64,000 nucleotides of DNA from Chryseolinea lacunae (GTDB taxonomy: Bacteria > Bacteroidota > Bacteroidia > Cytophagales > Cyclobacteriaceae): assembly GCF_016735595.1 (NCBI RefSeq), contig NZ_JAERRB010000010.1, forward strand, positions 222,002-286,001. The letters run 5' to 3'. Positions 26,563-35,046 of this stretch are shown in pieces (the first letter of the stretch is position 1; the number at the start of each line of letters is the position of its first letter). A program made the translations under genes and the position numbers. Under the pieces are notes generated by a model. It saw only the letters and a list, made by a program, of their open reading frames with translations, was not told the origin of the DNA and made no database searches.

Positions 26563-27375
26563 TCAAAGGTTGATGGCGACCGATCGCGGTTCCGAAAAGG
26601 TTTCGCGTTCGGGAATGATGTAGGGGCAGTTGTTGCACGGGTCGCGATAGATGTTGACGCGGCAGCAAAACGTTTCTTCAATCACGGGCTTGGTGAACAC
26701 GACATGTGCTTCGCCCGAGGCGATAATCTTGCCGGCCCGCAAAAAATACAGATCGTCTGCAAACTGCACGGCCTGGTTCAGGTCGTGCACAATGGCCATC
26801 ACACCAATGTTGCGCGAACAGGCCTTCTTGGCAAGCGCGAAAATGAGTTGCTGCTGGGCAATGTCGAGGCTGCTGGTGGGTTCGTCCAGCAAAATGTAGC
26901 GGGGAAAGAGGGTCTCCTCCCAAACCTGCGTCAACACACGGGCCAGCTGCACGCGTTGCTTTTCGCCACCCGAAAGCGTGAGGTAGCTGCGGTCGCGAAA
27001 AGCTTCGAGGCCCGTGAGCGCGACCACTTCGTCTACGATGTCGTCGTTTTCCCTGCGCGTGCTGCGATGGCCATGACGACCCAGTTCCACAATTTGCTGC
27101 ACCGTGAAGGCAAACGAGATGGTGGTGTTTTGCGAAAGCACGGCGCGCACCAGCGACAGCTCGCGCGGTGAGTAAACTCTTGCCGACTTGCCATTTACCA
27201 GCACTTCGCCCTGATAGTTTCGGTGTTCCTGTGCAAGGGTTTTCAGCAATGTGCTTTTGCCCGCGCCGTTTGGTCCGGCCACCGCCGTGAACTTGCCCGG
27301 CACCACCGTGAGGTTCACGTTGTGAAGCAATTGCTTTTCGCCAATGCGGTAGGATATGTTCGTGGCTTGATACAT
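26563..27375 (-). CDS. hmuV: heme ABC transporter ATPase, with Cys-rich C-terminal extension
   Basis: ATP-hydrolysing subunit of the heme importer, docking on HmuU. Walker A is GPNGAGKSTLLK, the signature is LSGGEKQRVQLA, and Walker B is YILLDEPTSSLD, followed by the switch His in AIVHDLNQ. It overlaps hmuU by one base. The last 35 residues hold four cysteines (ETFCCRVNIYRDPCNNCPY), a pair of CC and CxxC that is not part of the ATPase fold. In other HmuV proteins the same stretch usually carries neither CC nor CNNC, so a redox or metal-binding role is conceivable but unproven. Confidence 0.93.
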   Translation of the reverse strand: MYQATNISYRIGEKQLLHNVNLTVVPGKFTAVAGPNGAGKSTLLKTLAQEHRNYQGEVLVNGKSARVYSPRELSLVRAVLSQNTTISFAFTVQQIVELGRHGHRSTRRENDDIVDEVVALTGLEAFRDRSYLTLSGGEKQRVQLARVLTQVWEETLFPRYILLDEPTSSLDIAQQQLIFALAKKACSRNIGVMAIVHDLNQAVQFADDLYFLRAGKIIASGEAHVVFTKPVIEETFCCRVNIYRDPCNNCPYIIPERETFSEPRSVAINL

Positions 27376-28442
27376 TAGAGTTCGTGTTTGCGTTTGGCGC
27401 GAAGAAGAAGGCCGATGAAGAAAGGCGCACCCACAAGGGCTGTCACCACACCAATGGGAAGTTCAGAAGGGGTCACCACGGTGCGGGCCACAATGTCGGC
27501 CAGCACCAGCAACAACGCTCCACCCAAAACGGAAGCAGGCAACACCAACCGGTTGTCGGGCCGAAGTCCGAGTCGGATCACGTGTGGCACTACCAATCCG
27601 ATGAACCCAATGATGCCCGACAGCGACACACTGATGCCTACAGCCAATGCCGTCAGGGCAATGACCTGTTTTTTGACGCGCTCCACATTTGCACCGGAGT
27701 GATAGGCTTCGGCCTCGCCAAGCGCCAGCACGTTCAGCGCCGGAGCAAAGAAGAGCAAGGCGACACATGAGCCTACAAGCAACGGTCCAGCAACCAGAAG
27801 CTTATCCCACGTGGCACCTCCCAGGTCGCCCAGCGTCCAGAAGGTGAAGGTGCGCAACTGATTTTCGTCAGCATAGAAAATGGCAAGCCCGATGATGGCA
27901 CCCGACAACGCATTGAGTGCCACGCCCGAAAGAATGAGCACCGCGATGTTGGTTTGTCCCAGCTGACTGCTCAGGCGTAACACGATGAACGTGGCGACAA
28001 TGCCACCACCAAAGGCCGTGAGTTGCAGCACCGAGTTGTAGAGCCAGTGGCCAGGAGCAATGGCCCACGCACCTCCAAACACGATGACCAACACCACGGC
28101 CGAAGCAGATCCACCCGACACCCCAATGAGGCTGGGCTCTACCAAGGGATTTCGAAACAGTGCCTGCAAGGCCGCACCGCTCACACCCAACGATGCACCA
28201 ATGAGCACCGTCATCAGAATGCGAGGCAAGCGGATGGACGTGAGCACCAGATCATACACATCGTCTACCGGCACGTGCTGAAAAAGACCAAGCTTGTGAA
28301 GAAAGATCAGGGCCACATCGTTTACCGGAATAGACACGGCACCCGTGGCCAGCGACAACAGTACAGCCGCCACCAGCGAGGTGCTCAGGCCTGTGAGAAG
28401 AAACGGTGTGCGATAGTCGCGAAGGGGAAGCGCAAGATTCAT
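27375..28442 (-). CDS. hmuU: heme ABC transporter permease (FecCD family)
   Basis: Inner-membrane channel of the heme importer, with about ten transmembrane segments. FecCD-family blocks are visible: RLPRILMTVLIGASLGVSGA, ALFRNPLVEPSLIGVSGG, and the late FIGLVVPHVIRLGLRPDNR coupling loop that contacts the ATPase. Length 355 residues is typical. Its start lies nine bases after the hmuT stop, and its stop overlaps the hmuV start by one base, so the three genes are translationally linked. Confidence 0.93.
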   Translation of the reverse strand: MNLALPLRDYRTPFLLTGLSTSLVAAVLLSLATGAVSIPVNDVALIFLHKLGLFQHVPVDDVYDLVLTSIRLPRILMTVLIGASLGVSGAALQALFRNPLVEPSLIGVSGGSASAVVLVIVFGGAWAIAPGHWLYNSVLQLTAFGGGIVATFIVLRLSSQLGQTNIAVLILSGVALNALSGAIIGLAIFYADENQLRTFTFWTLGDLGGATWDKLLVAGPLLVGSCVALLFFAPALNVLALGEAEAYHSGANVERVKKQVIALTALAVGISVSLSGIIGFIGLVVPHVIRLGLRPDNRLVLPASVLGGALLLVLADIVARTVVTPSELPIGVVTALVGAPFFIGLLLRAKRKHEL

Positions 28443-28451
28443 GACCGACTT

Positions 28452-29309
28452 CTATTTTGCGCGCAACTCAGGATGCAACAGTGTCACCAGTTCTTGTATG
28501 GTTTCGCCTACACGCGGTCCGAAGTTGGTGAGCTTCAAGCCATCGATAGACACTATCTGTCGCTGCTTTCCGGCAGTGGTCTGAGCCATGCCCGGCACTT
28601 TCAACAGACCATCAATGCCTCCAATGCTTTCGAGGCCCGACGACAGTGTGACCACATACTCGGGATTGGACGCCAGCAAAGCTTCGGCGTTCAGCGGTTT
28701 ATAGCCTTCCACATCGCCCACGGCACTGGTGGCACCCACGTAGGCGAGAATGTTTCCGAATGTATTTTTGCCGGCCACACTCACCGTTGCAGCACCGCGA
28801 TTGTAGATGCACAACACCTTGGGATTTGTCTTTGCTTTCTTGAGCTGCGCCGTGGCGTCGGCAATCTGCCGGTCTATTGTGGCGATAAGTTTTTTGCCTT
28901 CAGCATCGCGGCCCAACGCAGCAGCAATTTGTGCGATGAAGCGCTTTGTGTCGTCTATAGTATATTGACGATCTACAATGACAAGCTTGATGCCGCTGGC
29001 GCGAAGTTGTTGCAGCACGGCATCTTCCACATAGTCTTTCTCGGCAATGATGAGTGTGGGCTTCAGGCTGATGATGCCCTCGGCCTGGATGCCCCCGCGG
29101 TAGCCTATGGAGGGTAGCTTCTGAATGTGGGCAGGGTAGAGGCTGGTGCGGTCGGAGGCGATAATTTTGTCGCAGTCGCCGAGTGCGCACACCGTTTCAG
29201 TAAGGGCGCTACCGGCGGTAATGATGCGCTCTTGCGCAAAAGAGAAGGCTGAGGTGAATATAAAAAGAACAGCGAGGACCATGTTCTCGCAGCGTAGTTG
29301 CTTCTTCAT
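28452..29309 (-). CDS. hmuT: heme ABC transporter substrate-binding protein
   Basis: Periplasmic heme-binding protein that feeds HmuUV. The start at 29309 (MKKQLRCENM) gives a signal peptide ending at FSFAQ; the ATG at 29339 would add ten residues overlapping the promoter. The class III binding-protein fold is recognisable by ERIITAGSALTETVCALG near the N terminus, DRTSLYPAHIQKLPSIGYRG and a long bridging helix (LKKAKTNPKVLCIYNRGAAT around the hinge). Tyr residues in GYRG-type loops often coordinate heme in this family. It is the first gene of the operon; a promoter-like sequence lies 28 bases upstream. Confidence 0.92.
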   Translation of the reverse strand: MKKQLRCENMVLAVLFIFTSAFSFAQERIITAGSALTETVCALGDCDKIIASDRTSLYPAHIQKLPSIGYRGGIQAEGIISLKPTLIIAEKDYVEDAVLQQLRASGIKLVIVDRQYTIDDTKRFIAQIAAALGRDAEGKKLIATIDRQIADATAQLKKAKTNPKVLCIYNRGAATVSVAGKNTFGNILAYVGATSAVGDVEGYKPLNAEALLASNPEYVVTLSSGLESIGGIDGLLKVPGMAQTTAGKQRQIVSIDGLKLTNFGPRVGETIQELVTLLHPELRAK

Positions 29310-29336
29310 GATGACAAGGTTTAGTTGAATCGGAAG

Positions 29337-29368
29337 CAAAGGTAGGCCGGTCGTTAACCCTGCGTCAA
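29337..29368 (-). promoter_or_regulatory. candidate promoter of the heme operon
   Basis: Read on the minus strand, TTG (29366-29368) is followed after 21 bases by TACCTTTG (29337-29344), a full match to the Bacteroidota -33/-7 pattern. The box lies 28 bases upstream of the hmuT ATG. No clear Fur box is visible. An inverted repeat, GTCACAT (29394-29400) and ATGTGAC (29418-29424), lies just upstream. Confidence 0.6.
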
Positions 29369-29523
29369 TCGCTTGCAGAAGCCAATTTTCAGTGTCACAT
29401 GAGAGTAGGGTTTTAGAATGTGACCTACGCCGTAAAGGGTATCACAAGTCCGGTGCTGTTGGTTCGTCAATGTACCCTGAGCAGGGTAGGCGGTTGCAAC
29501 GCTGAGGGTATATGAAAACTAAA

Positions 29524-29565
29524 AAGTCCTTGTTGCCAGACATTTGCAGCGGGCAACAAGGACTT
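29524..29565 (-). terminator. strong hairpin terminator of the DUF3857 pair
   Basis: AAGTCCTTGTTGCC (29524-29537) and GGCAACAAGGACTT (29552-29565) form a perfect 14-bp stem with a 14-base loop. On the minus strand it is followed by TTTAGTTTTC. It lies 26 bases beyond the stop of the gene at 29592 and separates that operon from the heme operon. Confidence 0.75.
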
Positions 29566-29591
29566 GGATGGGCTATGAAAGGCCGGTAGGG

Positions 29592-31676
29592 CTAGCTCTT
29601 CTTCAACAACAGTTTGGTGCCATAGAAGTCGACGGCCGTTTGCAGAAATGCGTTCACCTTAGGCCAGTCTGTTGCGGCGTAGTGATTTTTTGTGTAGTAC
29701 TTCCGCACGTTGATCACCACCTTCTTGCCGTCGCTGGTGGCCGACGAAACAAAGCCGCCGGCGTCGCTTTCGGTTTTGCGTGTAAAGTTATCGAGGCCTT
29801 CCACGGTATAACCCTCGGGAATGGTGAAGGTAATGGTGTGGTTGAATGAGCGGGCAAAGTCCATAAACACATCGCGGGTGCGTGTCTTCTGTTCTTCTTT
29901 CAGATCGGTTTGTTTTTCGATGGCCTTGCCCAGTTCCACAATGATGTTCGGGCCGGCGCGTTTGGTCAGGTTCTCGGCCGAGAACTCGTCGCTATAATCT
30001 ACCGTGGGAGACTCTTGCCACATGCCTGCGCTTTTCACGGTCAGGTTTTTATAGTCGGCAATCTTGACCTCCATGTCGTCTTCCAATTCACTCTTTATGC
30101 GTTCGTCGCGTGCCGTATAATCCTGTGTGAGGCGTTGTTCGAACTTCGCCTTCTCTTTGTTATAGTCCTTTATCAGGTCGCGAAGCAAACGCGAACGCTC
30201 CACCATGTATTTGGGTTGATCATATTCTTTAATGTAGTCATAGTCCGTCACCACCAGATACTGATGATACACTTTGCTGTGACCAATGGCCTTGATGTTA
30301 CGTTTCACGTTCAGCTTGGTGTTGTCGTCGGCATCGAGCGTCAGATCAATGTTGGCCGACGTGTTGTTCTGATCGGCGGTGGTAACGGGCGGAATGTTGT
30401 CTTTCACAGATGTGTATTGCGCCACGCCCTCCATGCCTTCGAAACCATATGGAACATCGCCGGGCAATGCAAACGGCGTGGGGCGTTTCAGATACAGGGT
30501 GGGCTTTATGTTGATCTTCATGATGAGATCGCACGAACCATAGTTCACCAGGTCGGGGAAAGGACCGTATTCGCGCGAAGGGATCAGCAACACCTCGTGC
30601 GGAATGTCATACTTGGTGCAATAGCGACTCACCAGAAAGAAAAAGCGATCGGGTGTGTAGCCATTGTCAAGGGGCTCTCCTTGCTTGATGTCGAAGTAGG
30701 CTTGTTTGTAGATGGGATTGCGCAGCAGGAAATACAATTCTTCAATGGCCTTGCGTGAGCTCTTGTCTTTCTTGAAGTTCACGTCCATGAAGTCTACAAG
30801 ATAGCCGATGTCGGAATTGTTGTAGGCGAAATATTTCATAAGATCACGCGCACCCTGTTCGGCATCCGGTTTCTTTTCTTCTTTGGATATGCGGTAGCGG
30901 AAGTGGGGTGCTGTGAGGTAGGGATAATTCCAGATGAGGCGTGGCGCTTTGTCGCGCATCTCGTCTTTCAGTGTATAGAGCACGTCGTTGTCTTTCACTT
31001 CTTTCTTGAAGTCGGGTGCGCCGTTGTAGGGGGTGTTGTAGAAGTTCATCTGGTGGGGCAGCATGAACGTGATGGTTTGCTTCACAATGGGATACTTCGA
31101 TTCGAGCAGTTGCTCGTCGCCAAAGTCGGGCATCGTCATGCTCTCATCCCGCAGGGCAATGAAGTAGTCCACAATGTCGCCGGGCTCCAGGTTGGGAATG
31201 GGAATCTTCAGGTCGTTGCCGCTTCCGGCGTCCGACTTCACGGCGTCTTTCAGATCCACTTCTTTTTCTGTGCCCGCCGCCTTGATCACCTTGATGCCCA
31301 GAATCCGATAGGCCGATGCCTTGCCAAACAAATTGGTCTTGATGGTCTTGTTGTTAAACGAAATCTCCGAATAGTCAGCAACAGCCGCCTTGTCAAGCAA
31401 CTTGATGCGATAGTGGATGTTGATCTGTTCGATATAGAACCGGTTCACGCTGGCAATGCCGGTCACTTTGGTGGTGAAGTCACAAATATACTCACGCTGA
31501 AAGGCCAGCATCACGGCCGACTCGTTCTTCCATTTCTCGGGAACCTGCGTGGTCTTGAATTCGTCAGGCGCCTGGCCCCAGAGTTTCAGCTTCACCTTCT
31601 TTTCTACTTCCGATTGCGCCCACAGGCCTTGCACCAAAACAACAGCGAGACTACATGCTAACAGCAGCTTTTTCAT
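29592..31676 (-). CDS. DUF3857-containing exported protein with degenerate transglutaminase domain
   Basis: A 694-residue protein with a signal peptide (ending near GLWAQ). Residues 50-240 resemble the DUF3857 beta-rich domain (SEISFNNKTIKTNLFG, IPNLEPGDIVDYFIALRDES). The next 200 residues occupy the transglutaminase-like position, but the usual GDCKG-type cysteine block is missing: the matching stretch reads FLVSRYCTKYDIPHEVLLIP, and the His/Asp blocks of the paralogue cannot be found. A C-terminal domain (DFARSFNHTITFTIPEGYTV) resembles DUF3858. It is probably a non-enzymatic binding protein in the periplasm or outer membrane. It is paralogous to the gene five bases upstream. Confidence 0.83.
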   Translation of the reverse strand: MKKLLLACSLAVVLVQGLWAQSEVEKKVKLKLWGQAPDEFKTTQVPEKWKNESAVMLAFQREYICDFTTKVTGIASVNRFYIEQINIHYRIKLLDKAAVADYSEISFNNKTIKTNLFGKASAYRILGIKVIKAAGTEKEVDLKDAVKSDAGSGNDLKIPIPNLEPGDIVDYFIALRDESMTMPDFGDEQLLESKYPIVKQTITFMLPHQMNFYNTPYNGAPDFKKEVKDNDVLYTLKDEMRDKAPRLIWNYPYLTAPHFRYRISKEEKKPDAEQGARDLMKYFAYNNSDIGYLVDFMDVNFKKDKSSRKAIEELYFLLRNPIYKQAYFDIKQGEPLDNGYTPDRFFFLVSRYCTKYDIPHEVLLIPSREYGPFPDLVNYGSCDLIMKINIKPTLYLKRPTPFALPGDVPYGFEGMEGVAQYTSVKDNIPPVTTADQNNTSANIDLTLDADDNTKLNVKRNIKAIGHSKVYHQYLVVTDYDYIKEYDQPKYMVERSRLLRDLIKDYNKEKAKFEQRLTQDYTARDERIKSELEDDMEVKIADYKNLTVKSAGMWQESPTVDYSDEFSAENLTKRAGPNIIVELGKAIEKQTDLKEEQKTRTRDVFMDFARSFNHTITFTIPEGYTVEGLDNFTRKTESDAGGFVSSATSDGKKVVINVRKYYTKNHYAATDWPKVNAFLQTAVDFYGTKLLLKKS

Positions 31677-31681
31677 GAACG

Positions 31682-33571
31682 TTATTTTTTTAATACGATT
31701 TGATTTTCATAGGCCTTGGCCAGTTGTTTCACCGCGGCATTCCAGCGACCAAACGATGCCTTGCGGATCACGCCTTCGGGCACGGATAGTTCTTTGGTAT
31801 AGACAATCTTGTTGCCCTGGGTTGCATACTGAATGTTGAAGCTGAACTCCGGATCGTTAATGGCCACGTTGCCCGGCAAGCTCGACACCGAATAGCCGGC
31901 TGGCACACTCAGCTCCACAGTAGTTTTGTTATGGATCTTTTCACCAAAGTCAAGATCGCTCTGGCGTGTGTCTTTGATGGTCCAGTGCTTGAAGGTTTTC
32001 GAAGGATCGATGTCGACATAATATTCGTTGTTGAACGAGCTCACGGCGCCGGCATATTGCAGCTTGCAATCGAGGGCCAGTGGGCCGCTGCGTTCTTCCA
32101 GGTCGGGTAAGGTCAGGTCTGTGTTCTTCACATTCTTGTCGCCGCTGGCGATGAAGTCGGCCAGAAAGTCTTTCCGGTTGTCGGTTTTGGTATAGTGATA
32201 GCCGTAGAGGAAATTCTTTTTCGATTCGCCTTTCAGCGTGATGTTGTAGGAGCCTTCCAGGTTTTCGCCATTCACACTGGCTTTCAGCACGCGCAGGTCG
32301 GCGTCGCGGTTTTTGTCGGAGGCAGTCACCTTGTCGGCAATAAACGTGTCGCCGTCTTCAATCATCACGGGACGGCTTTGGATGCGCTCAGCGTTTTCGC
32401 CGAAGGGCATGTATTTCTCCGTGGCATCCAGAAAGTATTTCTTGCCGTTCAGAATCAGCGTGCAGATCATGTGGTTGTTCACGGCCAGCGACGGTAGCGA
32501 GTGGTCGTACATGATGCGCTTGGTGCCAATCCACGTGAGGCGCGCGTCATAGCCCGCCGTCTTCAACATTTCTTTCGTGAGGTTGGCCATGCCCTTGCAA
32601 TCGCCATAGCGCTTCTCGAAAACGTTTTGTGCTTCGTCGGGCTTGAAGGCCGCGAGCCCATCTTCGAAGGCGATGTAGCGGATGTTGTCCTGCACCCAAT
32701 AGTAGATGGCTTTGATCTTTTCTTCGTCAGTAGTCTTCCCTTGAATCAACTGCGTCACCGTTGCTTTATAGGCCGCCGGGTTGGGTTGGAGCCTTTTTGT
32801 CAGGCTGCTATACCATTTATAAAGATCTTGCGGGGAAGCGAGGATGTTTGTCTTCTGTGCTGCCGTTCCCACCGACTTCATCAGCACCAGAATGTGCGGA
32901 TGGTTGTATTGCACGCCGCGCGTATAGCTGTCGGATTCAATGCCGGGTATTTCCTTCACGGAATAAACCACCACGCGGTTGCCGCCTTGGGTGGTTTCGG
33001 TTTTGGTGATGGGAAAGTCGGCGAGATTAAATTCGCGAAGTTCCACGTCCATGTCTTGAGGAATCACAAACGTCACCTTCTTGTCGATCAATGGAAATTT
33101 GTCCTGGAAGTAGACGGCGGTCAGGTATTTGGCGTCGTTGATTTTCTTCACGCTCGAGATGTCCCACACTTCGCCCACTTCCTTCAACTTCAACTGGTGT
33201 GTACAAAACTTACTGTCGTCAAAAAACAAACCTTCCGACGTATACGACCCGCACACTTTCGCCGCATCGGGTGCCCGTTGCTTCAGGTTGCTTTCGGCAG
33301 AAAACTTTTCGATCAGTGCGTTGCCATCATACACTTCCGATTCCTGAATGGGAACATTGTAGCGCAGCGACAGCAATTGCTCCGAGCGGTTCACCGTGGC
33401 CTTGGCACCGACCCGGGAATCTTTTGTGAGAACAAATTCGATGTTAGACCTGAGAATGGCCGCCTCTTCATCCTTGTATTTCACTTGAAGGTCGCGCGCC
33501 ATCTTAGGATAATCCTGGGCATGCGAAAGCACCGCCGCAGACAGCAGAAAAGCGAGAAGGAGTTTCTTCAT
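31682..33571 (-). CDS. DUF3857/transglutaminase-like exported protein
   Basis: A 629-residue paralogue of the gene at 29592. A signal peptide (ending LSHAQD) is followed by DUF3857 (about residues 55-230) and a transglutaminase-like core: ERVLKKRYGDCKG-type Cys block (here FEKRYGDCKGMANLTKEML), SLAVNNHMICTL with the His, and YFLDATEKYMPFG with the Asp, so the catalytic triad is complete. A DUF3858-like C-terminal domain (VELSVPAGYSVSSLPGN) ends the protein. It likely acts in the periplasm on peptides or peptidoglycan, but no substrate is known for these families. The stop lies five bases before the next start, so the two are one operon. Confidence 0.87.
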   Translation of the reverse strand: MKKLLLAFLLSAAVLSHAQDYPKMARDLQVKYKDEEAAILRSNIEFVLTKDSRVGAKATVNRSEQLLSLRYNVPIQESEVYDGNALIEKFSAESNLKQRAPDAAKVCGSYTSEGLFFDDSKFCTHQLKLKEVGEVWDISSVKKINDAKYLTAVYFQDKFPLIDKKVTFVIPQDMDVELREFNLADFPITKTETTQGGNRVVVYSVKEIPGIESDSYTRGVQYNHPHILVLMKSVGTAAQKTNILASPQDLYKWYSSLTKRLQPNPAAYKATVTQLIQGKTTDEEKIKAIYYWVQDNIRYIAFEDGLAAFKPDEAQNVFEKRYGDCKGMANLTKEMLKTAGYDARLTWIGTKRIMYDHSLPSLAVNNHMICTLILNGKKYFLDATEKYMPFGENAERIQSRPVMIEDGDTFIADKVTASDKNRDADLRVLKASVNGENLEGSYNITLKGESKKNFLYGYHYTKTDNRKDFLADFIASGDKNVKNTDLTLPDLEERSGPLALDCKLQYAGAVSSFNNEYYVDIDPSKTFKHWTIKDTRQSDLDFGEKIHNKTTVELSVPAGYSVSSLPGNVAINDPEFSFNIQYATQGNKIVYTKELSVPEGVIRKASFGRWNAAVKQLAKAYENQIVLKK

Positions 33572-34054
33572 AGGTATAGGTAAAACACGCCTTGCGACGT
33601 GCGTTTAGTGCGTAACGATCCGGAAATTAAAAAATGCAAGTCAAGCCTTTCTATAAAGGTATATGATGGAAAGACAATCCGCAACCAAGGGAATGAATCT
33701 GTCGGGAAGGTTGCCCAGAACATAATTTAACCGTGACGCTTTTTTGCAGTTTTTTCGCAAGACTTTCTTGGAAATCGCACACCCGCGTTTGAGGCACATC
33801 GCCCATTGAGCACACCTGATGATTTGCAAAGAAACGCAACACGGCTGCCGGGCTCACAGAATCGCTTAAAACAAACAGTTTTGATGCCGTCCGCTTGTCA
33901 GATAACTCGCCCGGTTTTGAATTCCACTTTCCGGCGCGATGGAAATTCAAAGAATGGAGTGAGATCTTACATTCGTAAGGGCAGGGGAGGAATGGTGACG
34001 GCCGTTGAGGGGCGTCGGCATTTCTTGGCTGGCGTTCGTGGTTTCGAACGGGTG
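33572..34054. other. gene-free interval, 483 bases
   Basis: No ORF here has convincing codon use or a known family; the 136-residue frame at 33651-34061 (minus) and 97-residue frame at 33806-34096 (plus) are compositionally unlike proteins. The stretch is more AT-rich toward its left. I see no hairpin terminator or clear promoter. Confidence 0.5.
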
Positions 34055-34921
34055 TTAACATCCAACAACAAAGTATGTTGCCACCATTTTCAATAGCGTC
34101 TCCGGCGTAGCCGAATTTGAAAGGAAAAGAGAAGGCATTTCGCTATTGTATTTGCTGGCGGTGTCGATCAAAAAGTCGGGCACGTTGTCGCCGTCAAGGT
34201 CGCCGGCAAAAATAACATTGACCATGTGGTCGTCAAAGTTAGGTATGGCTACGATGTGTTGAACAATGATCTGTCCGTTGCGGTTGGCGGCGATGTAAAG
34301 CTTATAGTTGTAAATGTCGTACCGATCGGATGGATCACCTTTGTCGCTGCCGGTGGCGAACAAAGCGTAGTCGTTGCCTTGATATCGGAAGGTGATTGAA
34401 TCGCCGGGCAAAATTTCCGTGCCAGGCAACGTGAGGGGCATTATCTTTCCTTCGGGGAGTGTAATGCCTGAGACCAAGAGGATAGCAGTGTCGGGCGAGA
34501 CCGTAGAAACAGACCAGCCTGTGTTCTCATCGTCGGCATCCATAATTTCATCGTGAACGCGCTTGGCAACCACTGTCGTTTTTTGTGTGAAGAAGTGGTT
34601 GTGTCTGCGAAAAATGGCAACCCAGTTTTCCTTCTCCACCCCTTTCCAAACTTCGTTTGCATGAAAGGTGCCGGTAGCAAGAATCTTGACGGGCGAGTTC
34701 TTGTCAACCTTTGGAAGGGATAGTGTGTCGAATTGATAGGACTTTCTCGGGGCTACTTCTTGAGTGGCCACGTCCTGAGAAACCACTTTTATTTCCAACG
34801 GACTGTCGATCGGCTGTGTAGAATCGACACGAACGGCTTCTTCAGAATGTTGATTTCCGCGAGGCGAGCATCCGATCAGGATGGTGATTGTAAAGGGGAC
34901 ACCATAGAATAGAATTCTCAT
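34055..34921 (-). CDS. lipoprotein of unknown function with FG-GAP-like segment
   Basis: A 288-residue exported protein. The start at 34921 (MRILFYGVPF) gives a lipoprotein signal ending TILIGC, with Cys18 lipidated; the ATG at 34984 would add 21 polar residues. After an Asp/Ser/Glu-rich linker comes a beta-rich domain. Near the C terminus, FAGDLDGDNVPDFLID is an Asp-rich loop of the FG-GAP or calcium-binding type. I recognise no other family. It lies in an AT-richer patch, next to another exported protein of unknown function (36000) on the same strand 120 bases away. Confidence 0.68.
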   Translation of the reverse strand: MRILFYGVPFTITILIGCSPRGNQHSEEAVRVDSTQPIDSPLEIKVVSQDVATQEVAPRKSYQFDTLSLPKVDKNSPVKILATGTFHANEVWKGVEKENWVAIFRRHNHFFTQKTTVVAKRVHDEIMDADDENTGWSVSTVSPDTAILLVSGITLPEGKIMPLTLPGTEILPGDSITFRYQGNDYALFATGSDKGDPSDRYDIYNYKLYIAANRNGQIIVQHIVAIPNFDDHMVNVIFAGDLDGDNVPDFLIDTASKYNSEMPSLFLSNSATPETLLKMVATYFVVGC

Positions 34922-35046
34922 TGTTGATGCGATAATACTTCGCATGGGCGAATCTACTTTTTTGCAATCGCATAAACTATTCACCGGGAATGATTTACGT
35001 AGATTGTTAGTGTTGGAGCATATTTACCAAAGGGATGTACATAGTT

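Noticed and set aside
28023..29117. 364-residue open frame on the + strand opposite hmuU and hmuT
   Set aside because: Covers two unrelated genes in antisense and has unnatural Gln/His/Arg-rich composition.
29340..29520. Cobalamin or TPP riboswitch in front of the heme operon
   Set aside because: Neither the B12 box nor the conserved TPP core is present; the hairpins are better read as operators or a terminator.
33651..34061. 136-residue frame on the minus strand
   Set aside because: No known family, no start context, and residue composition unlike real proteins of this window.
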